A stretch of 64,000 nucleotides of DNA from G963662675 sp963662675 (GTDB taxonomy: Bacteria; Bacteroidota; Bacteroidia; Bacteroidales; Prolixibacteraceae). Position 1 is the stretch's first letter. Every line of letters starts with the position of its first letter. The stretch spans positions 1,240,001 to 1,304,000 of the forward strand of contig CAXXHP010000004.1 of assembly GCA_963662675.2 (NCBI GenBank), in the 5' to 3' direction. The notes beneath the pieces are model-generated. The model was not told the origin of the DNA. It worked only from the letters and a program-made list of their open reading frames with translations, and made no database searches. Shown here in pieces: positions 56,712 to 64,000 of the stretch. Position numbers and translations under genes: made by a program.

Positions 56712-58166
56712 ATGAAAAAATTAGCAGACATTGGTTTAATTGGATTGGCCGTAATGGGCGAAAATCTGGTTTTAAACATGGAAAGCAAAGGCTACACAGT
56801 AGCTGTATATAACCGCACCACAACAAAAGTTGATGATTTCATAAAAGGCCGTGGAGCAAACAAAAATTTTATTGGGGCACACTCTATTGAGGAACTGGTT
56901 GCCGCACTAGAAAAACCACGAAAAGTGATGATGCTCGTGAAAGCCGGCGATCCGGTTGATCATTTCATCGAACAACTTATTCCCCACCTCGATAAAGGCG
57001 ACATTATTATTGATGGTGGCAACTCGCATTTCCCGGACACCATACGCCGTACAAAACACATTGAAAGCAAAGGCCTTTTATTTGTTGGCACCGGCGTTTC
57101 AGGTGGCGAAGAAGGCGCACTTTTGGGTCCCTCAATGATGCCCGGCGGATCACCTGCCGCATGGCCATTTGTGAAAGATATTTTCCAGTCTATTGCTGCG
57201 AAAGTGGAAGATGGCACTCCCTGCTGCGATTGGGTAGGCGAAAGCGGTGCCGGACATTTCGTAAAAATGGTTCACAATGGTATTGAGTATGGCGACATGC
57301 AAATCATTAATGAGGCCTACCATGTTATGAAAGGCCTTTTAGGCATGAGTGCCGATGACATGCATCAGGTTTTTAAGCACTGGAATACCGGGGAGCTTGA
57401 CTCTTATTTAATAGAAATTACTGCCGACATTCTGGCGCACAAAGATACGGACGGAGAGCCTTTGGTAGAAAAAATATTGGACACCGCCGGACAAAAAGGC
57501 ACCGGCAAATGGACGGGCGTAGCGGCACTCGATCTGGGAATACCACTTACCCTTATTGGTGAGTCTGTTTTTTCACGCTGCCTATCCGCTCAAAAAGACA
57601 TTCGCGTTCAGGCTGCCAAAGTTATAAGCGGGCCAAAACCAACATTTAAAGGCGACAAAACGCAGTTTATCGAAGACCTAAAAATGGCACTTTACGGTGC
57701 AAAAATTATCTCCTATGCGCAAGGCTACGACCTAATGATGGAAGCCGCTAAAGAATACGGATGGAAGCTCAACTATGGCGGTATTGCACTCATGTGGCGT
57801 GGTGGCTGCATTATACGCTCAGCCTTTTTGGGCGACATTAAAAAAGCATTTGACAACAACCCATCGCTTCCAAATTTACTGCTTGACCCTTTCTTTACAG
57901 AAAAAATTGAAGCAGCACAAGAAGGATGGCGCAGAGTATGTGCAACGGCCATTACCAACGGCATACCGATACCTGCAATGTCTTCGGCATTAGCGTATTT
58001 TGACGGATTTAGAAGTGAACGTTTGCCTGCAAATTTACTGCAAGCCCAACGCGATTACTTTGGTGCACACACCTACGAGCGCATTGACAAACCACGTGGC
58101 CAGTTTTTCCACACCAACTGGACAGGCCGCGGTGGCGACACCGCTTCGAGCACATACGATGTATAA
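56712..58166 (+). CDS. gnd: 6-phosphogluconate dehydrogenase, decarboxylating
   Basis: The start at 56712 gives 484 residues and puts the NADP fold GLIGLAVMGENLVLNMESKG at the N-terminus as in the family. A longer frame from 56667 overlaps pdxB. GVSGGEEGALLGPSMMPGG and the catalytic GHFVKMVHNGIEYGDMQ with the active Lys are intact, and the C-terminal tail ends in HTNWTGRGGDTASS, typical of the long form. It converts 6-phosphogluconate to ribulose-5-phosphate with release of CO2 and reduction of NADP in the pentose phosphate pathway. Confidence 0.97.
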   Translation: MKKLADIGLIGLAVMGENLVLNMESKGYTVAVYNRTTTKVDDFIKGRGANKNFIGAHSIEELVAALEKPRKVMMLVKAGDPVDHFIEQLIPHLDKGDIIIDGGNSHFPDTIRRTKHIESKGLLFVGTGVSGGEEGALLGPSMMPGGSPAAWPFVKDIFQSIAAKVEDGTPCCDWVGESGAGHFVKMVHNGIEYGDMQIINEAYHVMKGLLGMSADDMHQVFKHWNTGELDSYLIEITADILAHKDTDGEPLVEKILDTAGQKGTGKWTGVAALDLGIPLTLIGESVFSRCLSAQKDIRVQAAKVISGPKPTFKGDKTQFIEDLKMALYGAKIISYAQGYDLMMEAAKEYGWKLNYGGIALMWRGGCIIRSAFLGDIKKAFDNNPSLPNLLLDPFFTEKIEAAQEGWRRVCATAITNGIPIPAMSSALAYFDGFRSERLPANLLQAQRDYFGAHTYERIDKPRGQFFHTNWTGRGGDTASSTYDV

Positions 58167-58174
58167 AAACAAAC

Positions 58175-58222
58175 TTCCCGACATGGCAACCCGCTAATTA
58201 AAGCAAGCTGCCATGTCGGGAA
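58175..58222 (+). terminator. Long-armed hairpin after gnd
   Basis: Perfect 14-bp arms TTCCCGACATGGCA and TGCCATGTCGGGAA around a 20-base loop. There is no T run, so it may act as an RNA stabiliser or as a Rho-dependent or bidirectional terminator. Confidence 0.55.
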
Positions 58223-58340
58223 ACTACCACCTACCCTTCGTCTTATTCGACATTCAACTCGTCTTCCAATTCATCATTGAGAGAATCTCTAAGCAGATAA
58301 ATAAGGATCTGCCCAGAAAGTAGAAAAGTCTTTAATAAAC

Positions 58341-58408
58341 GTCATCCCGAACTTGTTTCGGGATCTGTTTCTAAGTTGACAAAGATCCTGAAACAAGTTC
58401 AGGATGAC
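58341..58408. repeat. Dispersed palindromic repeat, copy 3
   Basis: It begins GTCATCCCGAACTTGTTTCG and ends with the inverted form finishing GATGAC. It is nearly the same length as copy 1 (68 bases), in the opposite arm order. It lies 240 bases before the GIY-YIG operon. Confidence 0.85.
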
Positions 58409-58648
58409 TCATATCTTTACTTGTTGGACAGCTATCACCCTCACCAAATGAACTTTTGTTGAAAACTTTGAAATAACAGAACAATACTTTTGCTCCTTGT
58501 TTTGTTAACTTGCATCCTTGCTAATCGCAAATTATGAGAAATATATAGAAGACGAAAAGTGACACAGACACGCCCCCAGAGTGAATAAGTGTACCTTTTA
58601 GTGCATGCATAAACTAGTTACCCAACATTAAAAATAACCAATGAATTA

Positions 58649-59104
58649 ATGACGAAAGAAGTAACTATATATTTTGATAGTCCAATGGACTTTACTCCAA
58701 AAAACATAAGACCTCTCAATGGTATAACTGGCTTATATTTTATTTTTAGTCAGTCTATAAATATTAATTACCCGTTTGACACTTCTAAACTCTTATACAT
58801 TGGGATGAGTGAAAAAAAAACAAACAGTATAGGAAGTAGGCTAATCGGTCACCATGATGGTAAATCTAAGAATGTCGGATTATCTAATTACAGAAAACAA
58901 GAACCATTGCTATTTACCTACATAAATTTTGAGATGCTAAGAAGTGTTTGGGAGTTTAGAATTGAAGACTTAGAAAGCTACTTTCTTCTAGATTTTGTAG
59001 ATAAATATGGCGTGTATCCTATTTGTAATAATAAGACAAGTTCCGAGATTTTAAAAAATAAATTAATCACTAGCTTCCGAATTAACTGGGAGTATTTTAA
59101 TTAG
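58649..59104 (+). CDS. GIY-YIG superfamily nuclease-like protein
   Basis: 151 residues. The GIY-YIG elements are in order: Gly28-Leu-Tyr30 in ITGLYFIF, Tyr50-Ile-Gly52 in LLYIGMSE, Arg64 with His68-His69 in GSRLIGHHD, the catalytic-type Glu109 in DLESYFLLDF, and Asn127-Asn128 in YPICNNK. It is one compact domain without a separate DNA-binding region. It is the first gene of a three-gene operon, and the next gene starts 5 bases after its stop. With a downstream SMC-like ATPase, it may be the effector nuclease of a defence system. Cleavage activity is inferred. Confidence 0.75.
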   Translation: MTKEVTIYFDSPMDFTPKNIRPLNGITGLYFIFSQSININYPFDTSKLLYIGMSEKKTNSIGSRLIGHHDGKSKNVGLSNYRKQEPLLFTYINFEMLRSVWEFRIEDLESYFLLDFVDKYGVYPICNNKTSSEILKNKLITSFRINWEYFN

Positions 59105-59109
59105 AAAAA

Positions 59110-59304
59110 ATGAGCAACGAAGTAAGGTCTGGTCAAGAAATACTCGACGACTTCTTTGAGACTATTGAGTCCATAGAAGGTGTAGATTCTAAAATATCCA
59201 AAATGATATCAGAGCTCTATAAGGAAGGTACACTTACCGAAGCTAGAATTAAAAACGAATTACAGCAATTACGAATTCAAGAAAAGAAAGAGGATGAAGC
59301 TTAA
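59110..59304 (+). CDS. Small protein linking the GIY-YIG and ATPase genes
   Basis: 64 residues, mostly helical and acidic, with a coiled-coil-like C-terminal half (LTEARIKNELQQLRIQEKK). I do not recognise a family. It starts 5 bases after the GIY-YIG gene and its 3' end overlaps the ATPase start by 11 bases, so translation of all three is coupled. Small middle components between an effector and an ABC-type ATPase are known from ABC-three-component systems, and this protein may be an analogue. It could also be an antitoxin or an adaptor. Confidence 0.7.
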   Translation: MSNEVRSGQEILDDFFETIESIEGVDSKISKMISELYKEGTLTEARIKNELQQLRIQEKKEDEA

Positions 59305-61744
59305 GCAAATTGATATAAAAGGATTGCGTGGGATAAAGGAGTCTCTTTCTTTAGAACTTAATGGTAAATCTATTGTGGTATATGGAGACAACGGAATGGG
59401 TAAAAGTAGTATCTCTGATGCTATAGAATGGTTTTACACAAATAAAGTAGCTCATTTGTCGGGTATTGAAATTGATTTAAAAGATGCTTTAAGAAATGTA
59501 TCCTTAGAAGATGATTTTGTGTCAGTAGCAGCTTTGAAATTTATTAAAAAAAGTGACTTTGACACAGGAAAAACGCTGTTTTATAAAAGAGGGAAATTAG
59601 AACAAGACTTTACCGTAAAGTCCGATGCAATACGCGACTACATTTTACAGTCAAAAGAGGAAAATTTACAACTACGCTATAAAAGTTTAAATGACTTTGT
59701 CGAGAATAATAAAGGTGATAAACTTAAGTATCTTTCAGATATAATTGGGTTCTCTGAGGTTACTAAAAAGAAAGAAGTACTTAGAAAGGCCTTCACTTCA
59801 ATTAAAACAGAAATAAGGAATCAAAATTTTGAAGGACAGATTACTGGCCAAAAGGCGATACTTATTGATAAAATTGGCGCAGCAGTTAGTCAAGAAAAGG
59901 ACTTATTTGAAATAATAAAAACAAAAATAGCTCCACTGAAATTAAAGATGAAAATTGAGAGTATTGAAGATGTCAATACACTTTTAAAATATCTGAAATC
60001 TGCAACGAATGAAAAACTATTAAAAGAAAACACCTTTTTAGAAAGAGTTCAAACTGGACTAATCGGGCTTCAAGCTGAGATAAATGTTATAAATACTAAT
60101 TACGATACTTACCATGATGAATTTCAAAAGATTGCAGCCGATTTAGAAAGTATAATGAAAATTTACATTGGAGAGCTTTTAAAATCAGGAGATAAAGTAA
60201 TTCAGAAAATTCACAAAGAAGAGAGCTGTCCTTTGTGCTTGCAACCAAAAAATAAAGATGAATTAAGGAAGGAAATAGCAGAACGTTTAAAGGAAATTGA
60301 AGAATCTGAAAAGAAATTGATAGCTTTTCAAAAAGCTCAAGAACTTATTAAAAGTACTAGCGCAGAGAGAATAAGACGAATAGACATCCTTCTTTCTGAG
60401 CCACTGTTTAAATTCACAGAAAATGAGAAGTTGAAACAAAATTTAGAATCTATTAAGGATAAGCTTAAGTTGATGGAGGCAGCTAGCCTTATCAAGCCTT
60501 CTACTGGTGATAAAATTCAAGATTCTAAAAGCATAGCATTAAACGCTTCAGACTTTCTTTTTCTAGATGGTTTAGCTGTAAGAATTAAGAAGTTAAAAGA
60601 AACAATTAAGAAAGATAATATCACAGAAATTTATGCAAATATATCTGCCTCTAAGGATGCTTTCATAAAAATTAAAACCTTTGAAAAAGAACGAAAAATA
60701 CTAGAGACACAAAGTGCTTCATTATCGAATATCTACAATGAGTTTGTTAAGGTTCAAAAAGAAGGGTTAGAAAACTTTATTGATTCGTTCTCGACTAAAA
60801 TAAACGAGTATTATCAATATATGAATCCTGATGAACCCTTTCAAGAAATTAAGATAGTAACAATGGGTGAAGATGATGAACTAAATGGAATAACTATAGA
60901 ATATAAATACAATGGCAATTGGGTTTCTCCACCACAGAAGTATTTTAGTGAGTCGCATCTTAACTGTTTTGGAATATCATTTTTTCTTGCGTCAGTTGAT
61001 GCTTTTAATGATGTTAATGAATTTATAGTTTTAGATGATGTAATATCAAGTTTTGACTCTAACCATAGAAAACGATTTGCAGAGTTATTATTTGAGAAAT
61101 TTTCAGATAAGCAGATCATTTTACTAACGCACGAAGAAGAATGGTTTAGAAATTTTGTAAAACCACTGGCTAAGAAAAAAAACTGGTTAGTCAATGAAAT
61201 AAAATGGACGGCAGCTAAAGGAACACACTTTGATGAGTCACAAGGAGACATAAAAACTAAAATAGAAAAAAAGCTATCTGAATCTGAGGTTGATGGATTA
61301 GGTAATCCCATTAGACAGTACCTAGAGTCATTTCTAAAAGAAATCTGCATGAACCTTGATGTTAAAGTCAGTTTTAGACCAAACGACATTAATGAAAAGA
61401 GAATGCCAGATGAATTAATTAATGAGTTAAAATCAAGAATTAAGTCTAAGAGCAAAGATTTAAAAGAACATTATCCAACCATTGAAAGAGTTGCGAACTC
61501 GTCAATTTTAGGAAATTTACTTTCTCACGATAATCCGTTTAATCCTAAGATTGGTGATCTCAAAGCCTTTTGGGCAGATATTCAGGAAATGGAACACATA
61601 TTCTATTGTCAAGAAGATAATTGTAGAAAACCTGCAGTTTCATTTAGAAATATTGACACAGTTACTAACGAGATTAGATGCGGAGGATGTGGTAAGACAA
61701 AATATGATTGGAAAAATAAAAACGTTGGGTCGTCGAGTAGGTAA
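59294..61744 (+). CDS. SMC/RecN-like AAA ATPase with zinc hook and C-terminal zinc ribbon
   Basis: 816 residues. Walker A is GDNGMGKSS (31-39). Long coiled coils flank a CPLC zinc-hook motif at residues 312-315. The ABC signature-like YFSESHLNCFGISFF lies near 550 and Walker B FIVLDDVISSFD near 576, with ILLTHEEEW as the switch region. After the ATPase comes a helical domain and a terminal zinc ribbon (CQEDNC at about 772 and CGGCG at about 797). The head plus hook layout resembles RloC, RecN and Rad50-like proteins that sense DNA. No nuclease motif is seen in it, so the GIY-YIG partner probably supplies cleavage. It probably functions in phage or plasmid defence. Confidence 0.85.
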   Translation: MKLKQIDIKGLRGIKESLSLELNGKSIVVYGDNGMGKSSISDAIEWFYTNKVAHLSGIEIDLKDALRNVSLEDDFVSVAALKFIKKSDFDTGKTLFYKRGKLEQDFTVKSDAIRDYILQSKEENLQLRYKSLNDFVENNKGDKLKYLSDIIGFSEVTKKKEVLRKAFTSIKTEIRNQNFEGQITGQKAILIDKIGAAVSQEKDLFEIIKTKIAPLKLKMKIESIEDVNTLLKYLKSATNEKLLKENTFLERVQTGLIGLQAEINVINTNYDTYHDEFQKIAADLESIMKIYIGELLKSGDKVIQKIHKEESCPLCLQPKNKDELRKEIAERLKEIEESEKKLIAFQKAQELIKSTSAERIRRIDILLSEPLFKFTENEKLKQNLESIKDKLKLMEAASLIKPSTGDKIQDSKSIALNASDFLFLDGLAVRIKKLKETIKKDNITEIYANISASKDAFIKIKTFEKERKILETQSASLSNIYNEFVKVQKEGLENFIDSFSTKINEYYQYMNPDEPFQEIKIVTMGEDDELNGITIEYKYNGNWVSPPQKYFSESHLNCFGISFFLASVDAFNDVNEFIVLDDVISSFDSNHRKRFAELLFEKFSDKQIILLTHEEEWFRNFVKPLAKKKNWLVNEIKWTAAKGTHFDESQGDIKTKIEKKLSESEVDGLGNPIRQYLESFLKEICMNLDVKVSFRPNDINEKRMPDELINELKSRIKSKSKDLKEHYPTIERVANSSILGNLLSHDNPFNPKIGDLKAFWADIQEMEHIFYCQEDNCRKPAVSFRNIDTVTNEIRCGGCGKTKYDWKNKNVGSSSR

Positions 61745-62099
61745 AGGGGAATCTCATCCCTAATCCTCTCCCAGAGCCATACTTGATTGTAGTGTTCCAG
61801 AAAAGAAACGTAACCGTATTCTAAAAGGATCCGATCTATTAAAAAGATCGGATCCTTTTAGATTTAAATCGGCTCGATAAAGATCAAAAATTAAGTGCTT
61901 CAAATCCCGCACTACACACAGTTCCCCCTGCATGCAAGGCTAAAGAACAACCTTATGGAGAATCCTGCAAGAATAGAAAATCAGAATCATGAACAATGTT
62001 AATACGACAAAACATACGCCTCCTAAAAACGACAAGCATTTATTGCTTATCGGCAATTATTTATTAAATTGCGGCATAGGTTAAATTAACAAGATCATT
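61745..62099. other. Intergenic region after the ATPase operon
   Basis: 355 bases. They contain the terminator at 61822-61860 and otherwise AT-rich sequence without a gene or RNA that I can support. The promoter of the DUF2975 gene should be near its end. Confidence 0.5.
61822..61860 (+). terminator. Terminator of the GIY-YIG/ATPase operon
   Basis: Perfect 16-bp arms TAAAAGGATCCGATCT and AGATCGGATCCTTTTA around a 7-base loop. The ends are A/T-rich on both sides, so it may be bidirectional. Confidence 0.85.
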
Positions 62100-62579
62100 A
62101 TGAAAAGAATTTCAATAGTATTTCTTCAGGCAGTTATCGTGCTTATAGGCATTGTGGCGCTTGGCATTTTGATTCGGGTTCCCTTAACCGAGGGACGAGC
62201 CACAAACCTAGACTTGCTCAACATATACTTTGACCCGTTTATCTTATATGGATACGCAACATCAATCGCTTTTTTTATTGCGCTTTACAAGGCGTTCAAA
62301 TTACTTGGATACATCGGACAAAATAAAGTATTCTCATCAAACGCTGTTAATGCTTTAAAGAGCATAAAGTATTGTGCTATTGTACTAAGTATTTTAATTG
62401 TGACGGCAGGACTGTACATAAAAATTGCACACAACAAAGAGGACGACCCTGCAGGTTTTCTTGCCATTTGTATTGTGACTACTTTTGCTTCTATCGTAGT
62501 TGCAACTGCTGCTGCAATATTTGAAAAATTATTGCAAAATGCCATAGATATGAAATCTGAAAATGACTTAACAATTTAA
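62100..62579 (+). CDS. DUF2975 family membrane protein
   Basis: 159 residues with four transmembrane helices (about 8-27, 45-63, 85-106 and 118-142). RVPLTEGRATNLDLLNIYFD after the first helix and a short positively charged loop fit DUF2975, a family almost always encoded next to a small Cro/CI-type regulator, as here (4 bases apart). The role of the pair is not known. A membrane signal that controls the regulator is one possibility. Confidence 0.88.
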   Translation: MKRISIVFLQAVIVLIGIVALGILIRVPLTEGRATNLDLLNIYFDPFILYGYATSIAFFIALYKAFKLLGYIGQNKVFSSNAVNALKSIKYCAIVLSILIVTAGLYIKIAHNKEDDPAGFLAICIVTTFASIVVATAAAIFEKLLQNAIDMKSENDLTI

Positions 62580-62582
62580 GCT

Positions 62583-62810
62583 ATGCCAATTACAGTAAAC
62601 TTAGACGTGATGATGGCAAAGCGAAAAATTTCTCTGAATGAACTTTCGGCCAGAGTTGATTTGACATTATCTAACCTTTCAATATTAAAGACAGGGAAGG
62701 CTAAAGCAATTCGTTTTAGTACCTTAGACGCAATTTGCAGAGCATTAGACTGCCAACCGGGTGACATTTTGGAATATGTAAATGAAGAACAAAAAACAAC
62801 GAACCGCTAA
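62583..62810 (+). CDS. Small XRE/Cro-CI-type transcriptional regulator
   Basis: 75 residues, a single helix-turn-helix: MAKRKISLNELSARVDLT, then LSNLSILKTGKAKAIRFSTL and ALDCQPGDILEY. It is the YozG-like partner of the DUF2975 protein, with only 3 bases between the genes. It probably represses its own operon. No other target is visible. Confidence 0.93.
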   Translation: MPITVNLDVMMAKRKISLNELSARVDLTLSNLSILKTGKAKAIRFSTLDAICRALDCQPGDILEYVNEEQKTTNR

Positions 62811-63238
62811 CAAAGTGTCGTATTTAATGCGGAATTAAGCGTGTATTCCAACCACAAATATTCGTTGCAACACCGCCAAATCGAATTAGATAAATTGACG
62901 CAAAATTTGAAATACTGAATAAACGAATATGCATAAAAGAGACATCAAAAACGCCTTTCGTTAAATTTGATTTAAGCAAGGGTACCGGGTTAATTCTAGG
63001 CCGATCAATTCCTGAAAATAGCATTGAATTCTATCTCCCAATACACATTACCCAATATGATGGAGAAACACTTCCCGGGCATAGTAATACCTAAACAAAA
63101 AATGCGACCTCCTCCGTCAATTGCGAGGAAGCACGACTTAGAACAAACTATTGAAGCATTATGGCACTGACATAACCGCTAGGTGGAAAGTATGGCTTGG
63201 GGAGATTTTAATTAGACAATAAGTACAAAAATCAGGAA
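62811..63238. other. Intergenic region with a gene remnant
   Basis: 428 bases. They hold the SiaC-like remnant at 62936-63094. The stretch 62811-62880, starting CGCTAACAAAGTGTCG, resembles the repetitive sequences often found after cassette-like genes in Bacteroidota, but I cannot prove an attC site. Nothing else is recognised. Confidence 0.4.
62936..63094 (+). pseudogene. N-terminal remnant of a SiaC-family (DUF1987) regulatory phosphoprotein gene
   Basis: One frame reads KETSKTPFVKFDLSKGTG, then GRSIPENSIEFYLPI, then unrelated residues to a stop at 63092. GRSIPEN-[SA]-IEFY is the signature of SiaC/DUF1987 proteins, partners of SpoIIE-like phosphatases and kinases. No start codon lies in frame just upstream, and the downstream two thirds are missing, so this is a decayed fragment. 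Confidence 0.6.
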
Positions 63239-63679
63239 TTATTTTGAGAGAATATCAATAATTAAATTGAGGTCATCTTTTAGTTTAATTAAATCATCAA
63301 CCTTAAGCTTTCCAGTTAATAAATGGCTAGCCAGCTCTTCAGGAATCAGAGAAGCTTGTTTTTGCAAAACCATTCCCTTTTTAGTTAAACAGACTATAAC
63401 CTTTCGCTCGTCCTTTTTTGAACGTTCACGCTTTAAAAAACCCTGTTGTTCCATTCGCTTTAGGAGTGGAGTAATTGTGTTGGTATTGAGTATTAGTTTT
63501 TTAGCAATGTCATTTACCGGAATATTATCATTCTCCCATAATATCATCAATACCAGGTATTGCGGATAGGTAATGTCTAACTTATCTAAATGTGGCTGAT
63601 ATGCTCTGGTAATCAACCGAGATGCTGCATACACAGGAAAACACAATTGATTTTCTAATTTTAATTGATCATATGACAT
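63239..63679 (-). CDS. MarR-family regulator, OhrR-like peroxide sensor
   Basis: 146 residues with the winged-helix MarR fold. LENQLCFPVYAASRLITRAY near the N-terminus matches OhrR, including the reactive Cys at position 13 that reacts with organic hydroperoxides. The recognition region reads NDIAKKLILNTNTITPLLKR and the wing ERSKKDERKVIVCLT. It should repress peroxide-defence genes until oxidised. The glutathione peroxidase gene lies 84 bases upstream on the same strand and is a likely target or operon partner. An ohr gene is not in the window. Confidence 0.88.
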   Translation of the reverse strand: MSYDQLKLENQLCFPVYAASRLITRAYQPHLDKLDITYPQYLVLMILWENDNIPVNDIAKKLILNTNTITPLLKRMEQQGFLKRERSKKDERKVIVCLTKKGMVLQKQASLIPEELASHLLTGKLKVDDLIKLKDDLNLIIDILSK

Positions 63680-63763
63680 AGTTACTTTGATGTATAAATT
63701 TTAAATAGCAGGAACTGAACCACAAATATATTTAATGATTTTATCTCCCGCGATACAAATTCG

Positions 63764-64000
63764 TTAATCGTTCAGTAATTTTTGAACAAACTTGTCTATG
63801 TCCTTCGGTTTTGTAGTTGGAGAAAATCTTTCTTGCGGATCTCCATTGGCATCGATCAAGAATTTCGTGAAATTCCATTTTACCTTGTTTCCAAATGTGC
63901 CTTTTAATTCGGCTTTTAAATACTTAAAAATTGGATGAGCACTTTCACCATTTACGTCTACTTTAGAAAACATTGGGAAAGTAACACCGTAATTTATCAG
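63764..64000 (-). CDS. Glutathione peroxidase family protein, C-terminal part (window edge)
   Basis: The frame stays open to base 64000, so the N-terminus with the active Cys is outside the window. The visible part has NYGVTFPMFSKVDVNG, then HPIFKYLK and VKWNFTKFLIDANG, the conserved C-terminal pattern with the catalytic Trp and Asn of WNF. The enzyme reduces hydrogen or lipid peroxides, in bacteria usually with thioredoxin. It precedes the OhrR-like regulator gene on the same strand, which fits a peroxide-stress unit. Confidence 0.93.
   Translation of the reverse strand: MINYGVTFPMFSKVDVNGESAHPIFKYLKAELKGTFGNKVKWNFTKFLIDANGDPQERFSPTTKPKDIDKFVQKLLND

Larger units (their letters stand above)
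58167..58648. other. Intergenic region between gnd and the GIY-YIG operon
   Basis: 482 bases. They hold the gnd hairpin (58175-58222), a dispersed palindromic repeat (58341-58408), and between them a minus-strand stretch (58330 down to 58243) that reads LLSGQILIYLLRDSLNDE, then LEDELNVE and a stop. That stretch could be the tail of a lost membrane protein gene cut by the repeat, but it is too short to assign. The rest is featureless. Confidence 0.4.

Noticed and set aside
60841..61455. 204-codon minus-strand frame inside the ATPase gene
   Set aside because: It is antisense to the conserved Walker B and signature region of the ATPase. Its Ser/Phe/Leu-rich composition is that of a shadow frame.
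62811..62880. Integron attC-like site after the XRE gene (CGCTAACA ... CGTTGCAAC)
   Set aside because: Only loose matches to the core sites are seen, the arms do not pair convincingly, and no integrase or cassette array is visible.
62824..63024. 66-codon minus-strand frame
   Set aside because: It is antisense to the SiaC-like remnant and shows no domain or ribosome binding site.
1..64000. CRISPR array, prophage or insertion sequence
   Set aside because: No regularly spaced direct repeats, no transposase or integrase and no phage structural genes were found. The only repeats are the three palindromic elements and short operators.

Overview
The window is about 64 kb of a Bacteroidota chromosome. 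The class is inferred from SusC/SusD pairs, TAnnTTTG-type promoter boxes, A-rich ribosome binding regions, a short SRP RNA and an AT-rich composition. The gene content resembles Bacteroidales/Marinilabiliales relatives from marine or gut settings, but that finer placement is a guess. Both window edges cut genes: an RNA methyltransferase on the left and a glutathione peroxidase on the right.

Layout. 1-6144: methyltransferase tail, then a compact unusual locus made of a membrane protein with repeated FecR/anti-sigma-like segments plus TPRs, a 44-residue peptide gene with a GG-type leader (2974..3108), and a TPR-CHAT protease with membrane segments. 6460-9410: AraC-type regulator with a metal-binding-like N-terminus, GT2 glycosyltransferase, DUF4199 protein, SRP RNA and three tRNAs (Thr, Tyr, Gly). 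9564-11301: thioredoxin, a Cys-rich PAS histidine kinase and a decayed iron alcohol dehydrogenase. 11781-15224: SGNH hydrolase plus MBOAT acyltransferase, a probable O-acetylation pair.

15452-44132 is a large carbohydrate locus: SusD, SusC, GH78, GH3, GH2, a GH35/DUF5597-type enzyme, an esterase, a polysaccharide deacetylase, a second GH78, an MFS sugar transporter, galK, galT, a GntR-type repressor, galM and galE. Extracellular and periplasmic enzymes would free galactose and rhamnose from an esterified glycan. Galactose would then enter by the MFS carrier and pass through the Leloir pathway. Four transcription units share a 20-bp operator (two 10-bp direct repeats) placed directly downstream of the -7 box. 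The two CAZyme units also share a second 31-bp element at identical spacing, so a repressor plus a second regulator is a reasonable model.

44439-58166 is mostly housekeeping: murB, a glycosyltransferase, ftsE, a large TPR protein with an outer-membrane barrel partner, gyrB, a LOG-family protein, pdxB and gnd. 58649-61744 is a tight three-gene operon (GIY-YIG nuclease-like protein, 64-residue protein, SMC/RecN-like ATPase with zinc hook and C-terminal zinc ribbon) that looks like a mobile defence module. 62100-64000 holds a DUF2975/XRE pair, a decayed SiaC-like gene, an OhrR-like MarR regulator and glutathione peroxidase.

The two best candidates for an undescribed system are the peptide/CHAT/membrane-TPR locus at the left and the GIY-YIG/small protein/ATPase operon at the right. 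Three short gene remnants and three copies of a dispersed palindromic repeat show that intergenic regions here have been eroded and invaded.
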